DNA from: DAIOEK01 sp964648485
GTDB taxonomy: Bacteria > Chloroflexota > Anaerolineae > Anaerolineales > Anaerolineaceae
Reading direction: 5' to 3'
Length of the DNA: 64,000 nt
Assembly: GCA_964648485.1 (NCBI GenBank)
Contig: CAZYOF010000014.1
Location: 1-64,000, forward strand
In this document: positions 50,301 through 58,632 of the stretch, one piece after another
Position numbering within the stretch: position 1 is the stretch's first letter
Layout of the letters: each line of letters opens with the position of its first letter
Program-made: the position numbers and the translations under genes
The notes under the pieces: model-generated
Databases searched by the model: none
What the model was told of the DNA's origin: nothing
What the model saw: the letters and a program-made list of their open reading frames with translations, nothing else

Positions 50301-52737
50301 CACGATCCCGGTCATCGGGGTGGAGCAAATCTTCCCATTTCTTGTTATCTGTATTGGTAGATTGCGGATCATAACCCAGGATCTTCCAGTAACCCGGGCT
50401 GCAATATACCTGATTGGTGACGACGTCGAGATCCCAGATGCCTTCATTTGCCGCTTCCATAGCAAGCTGGAAGCGTTCTTCGCTATCAGAGAGAGCTTTT
50501 TCTACTTTTTTACGCTCGGTGATATCGCGAACCGTTCCCAGAATAATATCCTCTCCCTTGAGTTCCGTCTTTGCCAAATGAATTTCCGCGGGAAATAATG
50601 TGCCATCTTTTCTACGGTGAAGGGTTTCAAAATGGATCTGATCAGAATTATTTAATTTTTTCCAAAATAGATTCGGATCATCCCGTTCGCCACTTTTAGC
50701 ATCAATATCAATAACCCGCATATGCATCAATTCTTCTCTGCTAAAACCGGTTTGCTTCGATGAAGCTTGATTTACATATAATATCTCGCCATCTAAGTTA
50801 CATGCGTAAACTGCATCAGTCAGATGTTCAAAAATTGAAATTATTTTCGTTTCGTTATCTTTTAATATTTCTTCCGTCTTCTTCCGTTCGGTAATATCAC
50901 GGGCAGTTGCCAGGACGACCTGATCACCATGATAAATCATCGATCCGATGCGGATTTCTGCCGGATAAATGGATCCATCTTTACGGCGATGTTCTGCTTC
51001 AATGGTGATCGTATGACCCTTTTCTAATTTTTCCCAGACACTTCCCCTATCGTCACGGTCCACGCTCCCGGCATCGATATCCATCACTTTCATGGATAAC
51101 AATTCTTCGCGTGAGTATCCCGTTTGATCTGAAGCAGCCTGGTTAACAAAAACCAGATTGCCTTCGTGGTCATGAACAAAAACCGCTTCTGAAAGGTGTT
51201 CGAGGATGGTCCGGTTTCTTTCTTCGCTTTCTGCCAGTTCAACCTGGTTTGTATGACGATCCGATACATCCTGTCCGATGACCAGCGCGGCGGGTTTGTG
51301 GCGATATATGATGGGCACGGATGTTGATTCGGTATATATCTGCGTTCCATCTGGGCGGACAAAGCGTAGTTCCACAGGTTTGTTTGAAACCCCATCATTA
51401 ATTTTCTGCATTCGCTCACGAAGCACCGGCAGGTCATCCGGGTGGATCATCCAGGTTGCCGGTTGCCCAATAACTTCATCATCTTGAACACCCAGAAGAG
51501 TTTTTCCTGATTTATTTGCATAAACATATTTGCCATCTTGCACGACAAACATACCATTGGGAGATGCCTCTATCAGTGATTGGAATCTCAGTTCGCTCTC
51601 CCGCAACTCCTGCTGCGCCTGTTTCTGTTTTGTGAGATCCTTGATAAAGGCTGTTAGATACTGAATTTTTCCATCAGAATCGTGTACCGCGGTTCCGGTA
51701 ATTGACGCCCAAAACCGTGAACCGTCTTTACGGAAGTATTCTTTTTCCATTTCAACGATTGGCACATTACCCTGAATCAGTGAGCGAAAAGCTTCTAAAC
51801 TATCTGATAAGGATTCGGGGGCAGTAATATTTGCAACTGTTAATTTGGATATGTCGTCATCTGAATATCCAAAAAGTTGTTTGAAAGCATTATTTACCTG
51901 AATAAAATTGCCTTCCAGTGAAACCAGAATCACCGCCAGGTTAATGTTATCGAGCATAACCCGCTGAAATTCAAGAATTTCATTCAGTCGTGTTTCCAGA
52001 TTCAAGGATTCGGTGATATCGGTAACCAGCGCAAAGGAACCATCAAAATTTCCATTAACGTCCAACAATGCCGATGCCGTAATATGACAAACCAGGATGG
52101 AACCATCTTTCCGTTTAAATTTGCGTTGATAATTGTCTGGAGTACCCTGACGTCTTTGCTGTAATCTTTGCCGGTGATCTGCCAGTTCTTCAGCCGGCAA
52201 GAAATCTGAAGCGGGATGACCGATAATTTCTTCGGGGGTGTAACCCAACATGGATGCCATGATTGTGTTGACGTAGGTCGTTCTGGAAGAAGCATCTAAG
52301 GTCCAAATCCCTTCGCTGGCAGAATCCATGATACGCTCATTGCGCGATCTTTCAGCAACTTCCGGGGTGATATCTCTGACGACTGTCAGGAGTGTATCTG
52401 CATCCAGGCGGTATGCTGTGACTTTTGCCTGAAAACGGCTGCCATCCATCCGTTGAACCAACCGCTCCCTGGATACAGGTTGTCCGGCGATGATTTCGGT
52501 GGTTTTTATGGGGTTTTTCTTTAGATCCTCAGGATCAATCACCTGAGGAACCGTCAGGTTCAAAATTTCTGCCTTTGAAGCCCTAAATAGTTCGCAAGCC
52601 CGATTGTTGACATCAGTAAATTTTCCCTGATTATCGGAAATAATTACCGCATCACGCGATTCATCAAACAGAATACGTAAAAGACTATCCTGTTTACCGT
52701 TATTTACCGGGACTTCTTCTGGCTGTTTTTCCACCAC
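47380..52737 (-). CDS. Ten-PAS, two-GAF HD-GYP cyclic-di-GMP phosphodiesterase
   Basis: This 1785-residue soluble sensor has about ten PAS domains, each of around 110-120 residues, over residues 15-1255. Two GAF domains follow (about 1261-1425 and 1427-1590), then an HD-GYP hydrolase domain (about 1605-1785). The HD pair is in GGLLHDIGKLAIPD and the GYP in HHHEKFDGSGYPDGLKGDQI, with the DVWDALSSDRPYR block. No membrane segment, receiver or kinase domain is seen. PAS 5 and 6 share near-identical stretches, a recent duplication. It should degrade c-di-GMP in response to several signals. The start is GTG 52737, with GGGAG upstream. Confidence 0.9.
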   Translation of the reverse strand: MVEKQPEEVPVNNGKQDSLLRILFDESRDAVIISDNQGKFTDVNNRACELFRASKAEILNLTVPQVIDPEDLKKNPIKTTEIIAGQPVSRERLVQRMDGSRFQAKVTAYRLDADTLLTVVRDITPEVAERSRNERIMDSASEGIWTLDASSRTTYVNTIMASMLGYTPEEIIGHPASDFLPAEELADHRQRLQQRRQGTPDNYQRKFKRKDGSILVCHITASALLDVNGNFDGSFALVTDITESLNLETRLNEILEFQRVMLDNINLAVILVSLEGNFIQVNNAFKQLFGYSDDDISKLTVANITAPESLSDSLEAFRSLIQGNVPIVEMEKEYFRKDGSRFWASITGTAVHDSDGKIQYLTAFIKDLTKQKQAQQELRESELRFQSLIEASPNGMFVVQDGKYVYANKSGKTLLGVQDDEVIGQPATWMIHPDDLPVLRERMQKINDGVSNKPVELRFVRPDGTQIYTESTSVPIIYRHKPAALVIGQDVSDRHTNQVELAESEERNRTILEHLSEAVFVHDHEGNLVFVNQAASDQTGYSREELLSMKVMDIDAGSVDRDDRGSVWEKLEKGHTITIEAEHRRKDGSIYPAEIRIGSMIYHGDQVVLATARDITERKKTEEILKDNETKIISIFEHLTDAVYACNLDGEILYVNQASSKQTGFSREELMHMRVIDIDAKSGERDDPNLFWKKLNNSDQIHFETLHRRKDGTLFPAEIHLAKTELKGEDIILGTVRDITERKKVEKALSDSEERFQLAMEAANEGIWDLDVVTNQVYCSPGYWKILGYDPQSTNTDNKKWEDLLHPDDRDRVMRAMADCMENRTPEYSQEFRMLCKDGSWKWIESQGKVTACDHSGRALRLLGTHTDITERKLAHEALRVSEDRLSKTLLASNDGYWDWNLQTNEVYYSDQYYQMAGYAVNEFPHQFDEFRKRVHPDDIDRVMDVADRHLRGELARFEVEFRFLRKDGSWMWIQGKGLITEKDADGTPVRFTGTHTDITDRINAARELENAYRTSNDIVNTIPSGLFIYQYTEPDQLHLILANPQANVITGITLEEWAGREFNEIWPEAKQLGITDQYLDVMRTGNTYETDDLFYADNKISGAYHILAFRLPENRLAVAFEDISEKKQAEAQLKEKTIELEQFFQNNLDLLCIADTSGRFIRLNNEWESVLGYPLSELEGASFFDFIHPEDLDATTKAVSVLNSQEVLANFINRYRCKDGSYRFIEWRSYPVGKTIYAAARDITERIKTENILSKRTQELESLFLLSKELRAAQSRDEILEISAHELHKLVKLDGLSVNLINPEGTSYKVVYADGIAAPNLGKTNTLEIPIAQTVMQSQQVVYIKDYASSPQRNADSIDTDKMGPVAIIQIRSEMGILGAFSLMRSSGAEEFSQDNLHLFTAIGEMVGNALRRSGLFEQAMTRLKQVQALHEIDMAISTSLDQNFSLQAILDRTIRLMDVDAASVLLLNPNTLQLEYKAGLGFFHPRSFEGISIRLGESIAGQVALRQVTTTVEDLPSQNEFVVTDRLIQEKFTCVHAAPMIVKGQVIGVLQAFHRDICPRDPERIDFLEALAAQAAIAVSNARMFTDLEKSNLELQLAYDATIEGWSLATDLRDKETEGHSLRVASMAVRLAELMGVTGKDIVHIRRGGLLHDIGKLAIPDSILFKPRPLTDDEWILMRQHPIHAREMLQRIPFLKRALAIPLHHHEKFDGSGYPDGLKGDQIPLAARIFTLVDVWDALSSDRPYRKAWPTSQVLDYLRQESGKHFDPQVVKAFLDNYENLIR

Positions 52738-52928
52738 TAATCATTACTCCCACTCTTATAAATCCACAGACACCCATAATCATCAGAATAGCCAGAACCT
52801 TAACAAATAGCTATAAATATTTAATGAATCTTGCGAAGTTGTTTATACATTCTACATGATTTAATGAATAGTTGAAAAAAACGAACCGGATCATCAACCT
52901 TTTCTACCCAATATTAATTCTTGAACAA

Positions 52929-53591
52929 CTATTCTGGTAGATGCGCTATCAACACCGATGGATGGATATCTTCAAGTGTATGCAGCACTACATCTGCGCC
53001 AGCTTTGGATAGATTTTCGACTCCATTCGTGGAAGTCACTGCCAGGCAGGTTGCACCAATCCTTTTGGCTGCCTGTACACCTGCGACTGAATCTTCAATC
53101 ACCAGGCATTTTTCACCCGGCACCTTCAGCTCATTGCTTGCCATCTGGAAAACCCAGGGATCAGGCTTGGAAGGACGCCCATAACCGGGAACCACCGCCT
53201 GAAATAAGCCGCGAATATCCAGACTATCAAGGACCTGGTCTATATTTTCCGGTGGCGCTGAAGAGGCAATCGCCTGCGGAATCTGATGATCCGCAAACCA
53301 TCGCAGCCAAATTTCCACCCCCGGCATGAGATGAATATCCCGCTGCATGTGATCCCGGAAGATCTTTTCTTTCTTCGCACTGATCGCATCAACTATTTCG
53401 TCTGATACCGGCTTACCCATCACTGCTTCGAGCGTGCCATGGTTATTCATGCCAAACAGGCGGGTAAACATGTCTTGTGACATGGTTAAATTTAAATCCA
53501 GAAGAACTTCTTTCCAGGAAAGAAAGTGGACTTCCCGGGTATCCACCAATACCCCATCCAGATCCCATAAGACTGCCTGTATTTTCATCAT
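52929..53591 (-). CDS. HAD family hydrolase, beta-phosphoglucomutase-like
   Basis: The 220-residue protein has complete HAD motifs: LWDLDGVLVDTREVHFLSW (both catalytic Asp), IASSAPPENI (motif II), GRPSKPDPWVFQ (motif III Lys) and LVIEDSVAGVQAAKRIG (motif IV). The long cap and GVLVDT are typical of beta-phosphoglucomutase and related phosphatases. Unlike the HAD domains in the sugar cluster, it keeps the second catalytic Asp. The substrate is unknown. It precedes the large HD-GYP gene on the same strand by 191 bases; the gap has a weak possible promoter (TTCAAC, 16 bases, TAGAAT) but no clear terminator. Confidence 0.88.
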   Translation of the reverse strand: MMKIQAVLWDLDGVLVDTREVHFLSWKEVLLDLNLTMSQDMFTRLFGMNNHGTLEAVMGKPVSDEIVDAISAKKEKIFRDHMQRDIHLMPGVEIWLRWFADHQIPQAIASSAPPENIDQVLDSLDIRGLFQAVVPGYGRPSKPDPWVFQMASNELKVPGEKCLVIEDSVAGVQAAKRIGATCLAVTSTNGVENLSKAGADVVLHTLEDIHPSVLIAHLPE

Positions 53592-53679
53592 AAATCAGAG
53601 CCACCCAGCTTGCCGGTATCGTATTTTTGATTATATCCCACCCTTTTGAAGGGATCAGACAGAGAAAATAAGGCATAAT

Positions 53680-53709
53680 TTGCCGGGTTCCAACTGAATG
53701 GTTTACAAT
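53680..53709 (+). promoter_or_regulatory. Promoter of the DUF697 GTPase gene
   Basis: TTGCCG (53680-53685) and TACAAT (53704-53709) are 18 bases apart, about 34 bases before the ATG. Confidence 0.55.
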
Positions 53710-53743
53710 GTCTTTATGGAAAACAAACTGAAAGAGAAAAATC

Positions 53744-54976
53744 ATGACCACATTAGATGATGTAATTAAGAAATTCCCGCCTGAAGTGCAGGAACCTGTT
53801 CGCGCCATCTGGGATTCATTATCACAGGCTGAAAAAGATAACCTGTTAAGCCTGGTGAAAGGAATCCCCACCGAAAGCGCGCTGGTCAAGATGCTGGTAA
53901 AGATGTCATCCAACCAGTTGAAGCAGGTGTTCGGACAGAAATCGCATGTGGCGATTGTGGGTCCAGCCAATGTGGGGAAATCCACGCTCTATAACCAGTT
54001 TATCCATGCCAAAACGGATACCGCCAAAGTGAGCCCACTGCCCGGAACCACCCGCGTTAACCAGACCGCTGATGCGGGATTATTTGCCGTAATTGATACC
54101 CCCGGTGCAGATGCCGTGGGCGAGGTGGGCGAGAAAGAGAAGGAAGAAGCTCTGCGAGCTGCGCGGGATGCCGATTTTCTCATCATCCTGTTTGATGCCA
54201 TCCAGGGGATTAAGAAAACCGAAAAAGAAATCTTTGATGAGCTCAAAGATTTGAAAAAGCCGTACGTTGTCGCATTGAACAAAGTAGATATGGTCAAACA
54301 GGATGCACCCGGAGTGATTCAACTGGCTGCCAACCACCTGGGATTGGAGTCAACACAGGTTATTCCCATTGTGGCAAAAGACGGCAAGAACCTCGATCAG
54401 CTTGTGGTTGCCATCGCGGTTGCAGATCCCACCATTGTGGCTGCCCTGGGCAGCGCACTGCCTGAATACCGCTGGAAACTTGCCTGGCGAAGCATTATCA
54501 GCGCTGCTTCCATATCGGCTGCCATCGCACTGATTCCCCTGCCTGTGATTGATTTTGGTCCGCTGATCGTAAACCAATCGGTGATGGTGCTGGGAATTGC
54601 GCGTGTTTATAATTTCAAAATTAACCTGGAACGAGCTAAAGAGCTGGTCGTTACCTTCGGACTGGGCTTTCTGGGGAGAATGCTCTTCCAGGAACTGAGT
54701 AAACTGGGAGGCATTCCGGGATGGATCCTTTCAGCAGCCATCGCTGCATCCACCACCGTAGTCATGGGTTATGCAGCGGCAGAGTGGTTTGAGAAGGGTC
54801 AGAAGATCTCTGCGGAAACACTCAACCAGCTTACCCGAAAAGTGACAGCTCAGCTGCTAGAATCGCTTAAGAGCCTGGGTAAGCGAAAACCCTCACGCGA
54901 AAAATTACAACAGGCAGTTGCCGACAGCCTGAAAGAGATCACGATCGATGAAAGTCGTAAACCAGAAACTGAATAA
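53744..54976 (+). CDS. Era-like GTPase with DUF697 membrane domain
   Basis: The 410-residue protein has a small GTPase domain at about residues 60-225: G1 GPANVGKST, G2 TT in LPGTTRV, G3 DTPGADAV, and G4 NKVD. A hydrophobic C-terminal domain (about 240-365: IISAASISAAIALIPLPVID, GPLIVNQSVMVLGIARVY and further helices) matches DUF697. This layout is known in YcjX/YcjF-like and Era-related GTPases tied to membranes. The role is unknown; it may gate or remodel a membrane process. The last 45 residues are charged and probably cytoplasmic. It has its own promoter. Confidence 0.85.
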   Translation: MTTLDDVIKKFPPEVQEPVRAIWDSLSQAEKDNLLSLVKGIPTESALVKMLVKMSSNQLKQVFGQKSHVAIVGPANVGKSTLYNQFIHAKTDTAKVSPLPGTTRVNQTADAGLFAVIDTPGADAVGEVGEKEKEEALRAARDADFLIILFDAIQGIKKTEKEIFDELKDLKKPYVVALNKVDMVKQDAPGVIQLAANHLGLESTQVIPIVAKDGKNLDQLVVAIAVADPTIVAALGSALPEYRWKLAWRSIISAASISAAIALIPLPVIDFGPLIVNQSVMVLGIARVYNFKINLERAKELVVTFGLGFLGRMLFQELSKLGGIPGWILSAAIAASTTVVMGYAAAEWFEKGQKISAETLNQLTRKVTAQLLESLKSLGKRKPSREKLQQAVADSLKEITIDESRKPETE

Positions 54977-54982
54977 TGTGAA

Positions 54983-55882
54983 TTAGTTTAATTTTTGTGC
55001 ACTGGGTACCAGCTTGAGCTCATCAATCAATTTGTTGAGCTCAAATTTTGTCAGGACCCTGCCTAACCCCGCATAGGCAGTGAGCGCCGCTTCCATCATG
55101 TTGGTGCCGAATGAGCGCCCATCATAGCGCGGAGTGGTGGTGATCAGCATAGAAACACCCCGCTCGCGCAGAAATTCCACATTCTTTTCGGTGGTGGTAT
55201 TGGTTACCACCCATTTACCTGAAAGATCATCCGGTACATATTTACGCATGAAGAGGAAATCACCTGCCAACAAATCGGAGCCCTGCCAGAATTTAACAAA
55301 TTTCGGGTGATACACTTCGTTTTTATTACTTCCGTAAAAAAGCATACTCATGGGGAAGTAGCTCACGATGGGTAAAAGGATTTTGCCCACCTGGTGATAG
55401 GCTGGCAGCCCGTATATTGGAAACGGCAAACCCAGCGCAACCATCAGATCGCCAATAACGACCCTGTTTGATACTTCTCCTGCCGCTTCTGCCAACCCCA
55501 ACCGGTCAACCACGACCGGCACAAACGCCTGTTTAAAACGCGGAATTTCCGGTAGTTGCGGTTTTGCCAAATCAAAAACCCGACGCTCGAGGGTATGCTT
55601 CAATCCACGCCCATCGACCACCGGGGTCTTTTTTACACCATCGACCAATTTCAACGCTGCGTAAAGGGGATATTCCCGCTCGCCCAGCGGCAGATAGAGA
55701 TCCACACCACCCACACTCAGGCAATCTACCTGACCATCCAGCTCGGTGAACATGCGGTGCGCTTTTTCCACATCACCATCCGTCCCCACCCTGCGGATAT
55801 TAATTTGAACACCATTCAGTTCAACCGTGACTTCTTTATCGCGCTCTGAACTACCCAGACTGATACTTACCGCTTTGCGCAT
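54983..55882 (-). CDS. Protein of the family often labelled quinate 5-dehydrogenase (function uncertain)
   Basis: The 299-residue protein resembles conserved Chloroflexota and Firmicutes proteins that databases tend to call quinate 5-dehydrogenase. It starts KAVSISLGSSERDKEV, then RRVGTDGDVEKAHRMFTELD, VDCLSVGGVDLYLPL and VVDGRGLKHTLERRV. The C-terminal half has RVVIGDLMVALGLPFPIYG and VVTNTTTEKNVEFLRERG. I see no Rossmann GxGxxG that would support the dehydrogenase label, so the assignment is by resemblance only and may be wrong. ATG 55882 has GGGAGGTCGATT before it. It is a single gene, divergent from the acetate kinase operon. Confidence 0.6.
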   Translation of the reverse strand: MRKAVSISLGSSERDKEVTVELNGVQINIRRVGTDGDVEKAHRMFTELDGQVDCLSVGGVDLYLPLGEREYPLYAALKLVDGVKKTPVVDGRGLKHTLERRVFDLAKPQLPEIPRFKQAFVPVVVDRLGLAEAAGEVSNRVVIGDLMVALGLPFPIYGLPAYHQVGKILLPIVSYFPMSMLFYGSNKNEVYHPKFVKFWQGSDLLAGDFLFMRKYVPDDLSGKWVVTNTTTEKNVEFLRERGVSMLITTTPRYDGRSFGTNMMEAALTAYAGLGRVLTKFELNKLIDELKLVPSAQKLN

Positions 55883-56058
55883 AATCGACCTCCCCACGGA
55901 TTTTGCATCACTTTTCACAAGTTTACCCTATTAAGTATAAAAGACGAAAAAAACAGGATGAGTATCACATGGCTTTGCGTTGCCACTGTATTTCATCAGT
56001 GATAGGATTGCAATAAGAGGTTTGTCCGGTAAAGGACACTCTCCAGTAAGGGGTGCCG

Positions 56059-57267
56059 ATGCAAATACTGGTTTTTAATTGCGGCAGCAGTTCACTCAAT
56101 TACAAGGTGTATGACGCCAGCCAGAAGGAAATAAAGGTGCTGCTATCCGGTAAAGCACACCGGGTGGGGGTTACAGGCAGCGAGCCTGCATTTATTGAGC
56201 ACCACAGTGGAACCTCTTATCAGAAGGATATTCAACCCATTCCAGATCACCGGCATGCTGCACGCCTGGTTCTCAATGCAGTGCATGACCGGGCTGTGGA
56301 GATTGATATTATCGGACACCGTTTTGTTCACGGTGGCAGTTACTTTCAAAATTCAACGTGGCTGACGCCAGAGATCGAACCCAAGGTCCGCGCCTGCCTG
56401 CCGCTGGCATCGCTGCACAACCCCAACTCATGGAGCGTGATTGAAACCTGCCGCGAAATTATGCCCAACTGCCGGCAGTACCTTACTTTCGATACTGCAT
56501 TTCACGCATCTCTCCCACCTGCGGCATACACCTACCCTCTGTCAGCACAGATCATCCGGGAGAATGGTTTCCGGAAATACGGCTTTCATGGGCTCTCGTA
56601 CCAATATGTCACGGACCGGATCGCCCGGGCACTCAACAGGGATTTAGCTGATTTGAATATGGTTGCCTGCCATCTGGGTACCGGCGGCTCCAGCGCAGCC
56701 GCCATCCGTAACGGGAAAAGCGTAGATACCAGCATGGGTTTTACCCCACTGGCGGGGTTAATGATGAGCACCCGTACCGGAGATATGGACGCCCTGTTGG
56801 TGCTACGCCTGCTTGAGGATTTTTCCCTCAGCGGGGGTGAACTGGATACCCTGTTGAATAAAAAAGCCGGCTTGCTGGGAGTCAGCAGCTTTTCCAGTGA
56901 TATCCGCGATATCCAGAAAGCCATACACGAAAATGCGGATTCAAAGGCAGCCCTGGCATATGCCATGTATATCCGCCGATTGAAAGAGACCATAGCCGGG
57001 TATGCCGTATTGCTGGGGAGAGTGGATGCGCTGATCTTTACCGATGATATCGGCGCCCAAAATTTCGCTGTGCGGCAGGATGCCTGCCAGGGATTGGACT
57101 GGTGCGGGATCCAGCTCGATTTGAAGAAGAATGAACTGGCTAAAGGTAACCTGATAAATCGTATAGATGCACCCGGCAGCCGAACAGCCATCTTCTGCCT
57201 GCCAACCGACGAAGAGGGAGTTATTGCCGCAGAAGGTAAACGCCTGTTGGAGGGAACTTCCACATGA
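56059..57267 (+). CDS. ackA: Acetate kinase
   Basis: AckA interconverts acetyl phosphate plus ADP and acetate plus ATP. The 402-residue protein has all family residues, numbered here: Asn7 in VFNCGSSS, Arg88 in GHRFVHGG, His120 in SLHNP, Asp145 in TFDTAFH, His177 in KYGFHGLS, Arg239 in STRTGDMD and a Glu in TDEEGVIAAEG. Phosphate-site motifs CHLGTGGSSAAAI and DTSMGFTPLAGL are normal. ATG 56059 has AAGGGG five bases upstream and is better than the upstream GTG. Its end overlaps by 4 bases a second acetate-kinase-like gene. No phosphotransacetylase is nearby. Confidence 0.93.
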   Translation: MQILVFNCGSSSLNYKVYDASQKEIKVLLSGKAHRVGVTGSEPAFIEHHSGTSYQKDIQPIPDHRHAARLVLNAVHDRAVEIDIIGHRFVHGGSYFQNSTWLTPEIEPKVRACLPLASLHNPNSWSVIETCREIMPNCRQYLTFDTAFHASLPPAAYTYPLSAQIIRENGFRKYGFHGLSYQYVTDRIARALNRDLADLNMVACHLGTGGSSAAAIRNGKSVDTSMGFTPLAGLMMSTRTGDMDALLVLRLLEDFSLSGGELDTLLNKKAGLLGVSSFSSDIRDIQKAIHENADSKAALAYAMYIRRLKETIAGYAVLLGRVDALIFTDDIGAQNFAVRQDACQGLDWCGIQLDLKKNELAKGNLINRIDAPGSRTAIFCLPTDEEGVIAAEGKRLLEGTST

Positions 57268-58208
57268 TCATTCTGCGTCCAAGCTACAATGCGGTTGATA
57301 TATGGCGGCATGACCAAGCACAACCACTGCGGGTTTCACCTGATGAATGTCTTCCAATTCTTCACCAGGCTGCGGATGACGATTTGATTGTGCTGATCCA
57401 TCCCGCAGGTGGAAATTTTGTGAATCGGATCATCGTGCCGCTGCAATCTTTTACTTTGCAACGCCTCTGGCAGTCCATTCCACTGCTTCCAGAATGGAAT
57501 TCAATCTCCTGCCGCCTGGCAGAGAATTTGCTTTCTGATTTTCCCACCCGGAACATACAGGCAGCCTTTGATGATATTCTGTACCACGAGTTACCTGAAT
57601 CCGCCCGAAAATATGCCCTGCCGCAGCCGTTTTTAACTGAAACCTATATGAAGCACGGCGGGGATGGTCTGGCACATACCTGGGCTGCCATGCAGAATCC
57701 CAGAAAAGGATCGCTTATCAGCATCCATCTGGCAGAGCAAACCACTCTGTGCGGTTTTAAGGATGGGAAGATTAAAGCCACCAGCAGCGGATACAGCCCT
57801 GTGGAAGGACTGCCCGGGGATAACACCTGCGGGAGAATCGACCCAAGCCTGGCTATTATGCTAGCGGACAAGATTGGCGTATCCGGCGCAAGGGATTTGT
57901 TGATAAACGAGAGCGGATGGCAGGCTTTATCTCCATGTTCGGGTGTTCTCGATGATGCATTGACGCGTGAGATGTGGATCAACGAATTACATAAATCCAT
58001 TGGTTCAATGGCAGCTCACTGCGGCGGGTTGGAACGAATTTTTCTATTTGGAGAAAACGATTCATTCATCGGGCGAACCGCTGAGTTATTAGAAATCCAC
58101 CTGTCGGGTGGGAGTGTATCTGCTGATAATATCCGGTTCATCTCTCGCTCCCTACCTTCAGGACAGATGTACAAGGATCTTTTTGAGAAGCTGCTGAACA
58201 ACGAATAA
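57264..58208 (+). CDS. Acetate-kinase-like paralogue lacking most catalytic residues
   Basis: The 314-residue protein aligns with the acetate kinase encoded just upstream: FDDILYHELPESARKYALP matches FDTAFHASLP, and SIHLAEQTTLCGFKDGKI with SSGYSPVEGLPGDNTCGRID matches the nucleotide and phosphate blocks. The key residues differ. The Asn, Arg and His of the substrate site are not kept in the N-terminal part, His177 aligns with Asp134, and Arg239 aligns with Thr188. Only Asp103 remains. It is about 90 residues shorter, mainly at the ends. The 4-base overlap with ackA implies coupled translation, so it may be a regulatory or heterodimer subunit rather than an enzyme. Confidence 0.75.
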   Translation: MIILRPSYNAVDIWRHDQAQPLRVSPDECLPILHQAADDDLIVLIHPAGGNFVNRIIVPLQSFTLQRLWQSIPLLPEWNSISCRLAENLLSDFPTRNIQAAFDDILYHELPESARKYALPQPFLTETYMKHGGDGLAHTWAAMQNPRKGSLISIHLAEQTTLCGFKDGKIKATSSGYSPVEGLPGDNTCGRIDPSLAIMLADKIGVSGARDLLINESGWQALSPCSGVLDDALTREMWINELHKSIGSMAAHCGGLERIFLFGENDSFIGRTAELLEIHLSGGSVSADNIRFISRSLPSGQMYKDLFEKLLNNE

Positions 58209-58282
58209 TCATATTCAGGGTTGTAACCAGTAAAGCTATTTCTCATTTTGCATGAAATCAATATGACTTCATGTATTTTTCC

Positions 58283-58311
58283 TTGTCAGATGGTTATGAT
58301 ACTGGTACGAT
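58283..58311 (+). promoter_or_regulatory. Promoter of the small coiled-coil gene operon
   Basis: TTGTCA (58283-58288) and TACGAT (58306-58311) are 17 bases apart, 18 bases before the ATG at 58330. Confidence 0.6.
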
Positions 58312-58329
58312 TTTAAAGATGGAGGAATA

Positions 58330-58626
58330 ATGAAGACACCTACTCAGTACCAGTACGATCTGGATCAATTGCTGGCTGATCCTTCTGGAAAGCCAGACCT
58401 TGAAAAACTTAACGCTCTCGAGACTGAATTAATTATGGACCTGCGGGCAAAAAAGATGCAGTTTATGGGCAGGGCTGCTTCACATCTGGGCAGTTTTTCC
58501 AAACAGGGTGGTAGGGAACGCGCAGAGAATGAAAAACGTCTGGAAGATGAAAAGCAAGCCAAGTTGAAACCTTACGAAGATTTACTTGAAAAGGTTCAGG
58601 AACTCATCAAACAAAACGGAAAGTAA
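58330..58626 (+). CDS. Small helical protein of unknown function
   Basis: The 98-residue protein is highly charged and predicted to be mostly helix, with a likely coiled coil near ERAENEKRLEDEKQAKLKPYED and again in EKVQELIKQNGK. I do not recognise a family. It has a GGAGGAATA ribosome site and a near-consensus promoter, so it is very probably expressed. It begins a tight three-gene run with a histidine phosphatase (6 bases on) and an AhpD-like protein, which suggests a shared function. No membrane segment or signal peptide is seen. Confidence 0.7.
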   Translation: MKTPTQYQYDLDQLLADPSGKPDLEKLNALETELIMDLRAKKMQFMGRAASHLGSFSKQGGRERAENEKRLEDEKQAKLKPYEDLLEKVQELIKQNGK

Positions 58627-58632
58627 TCACTT

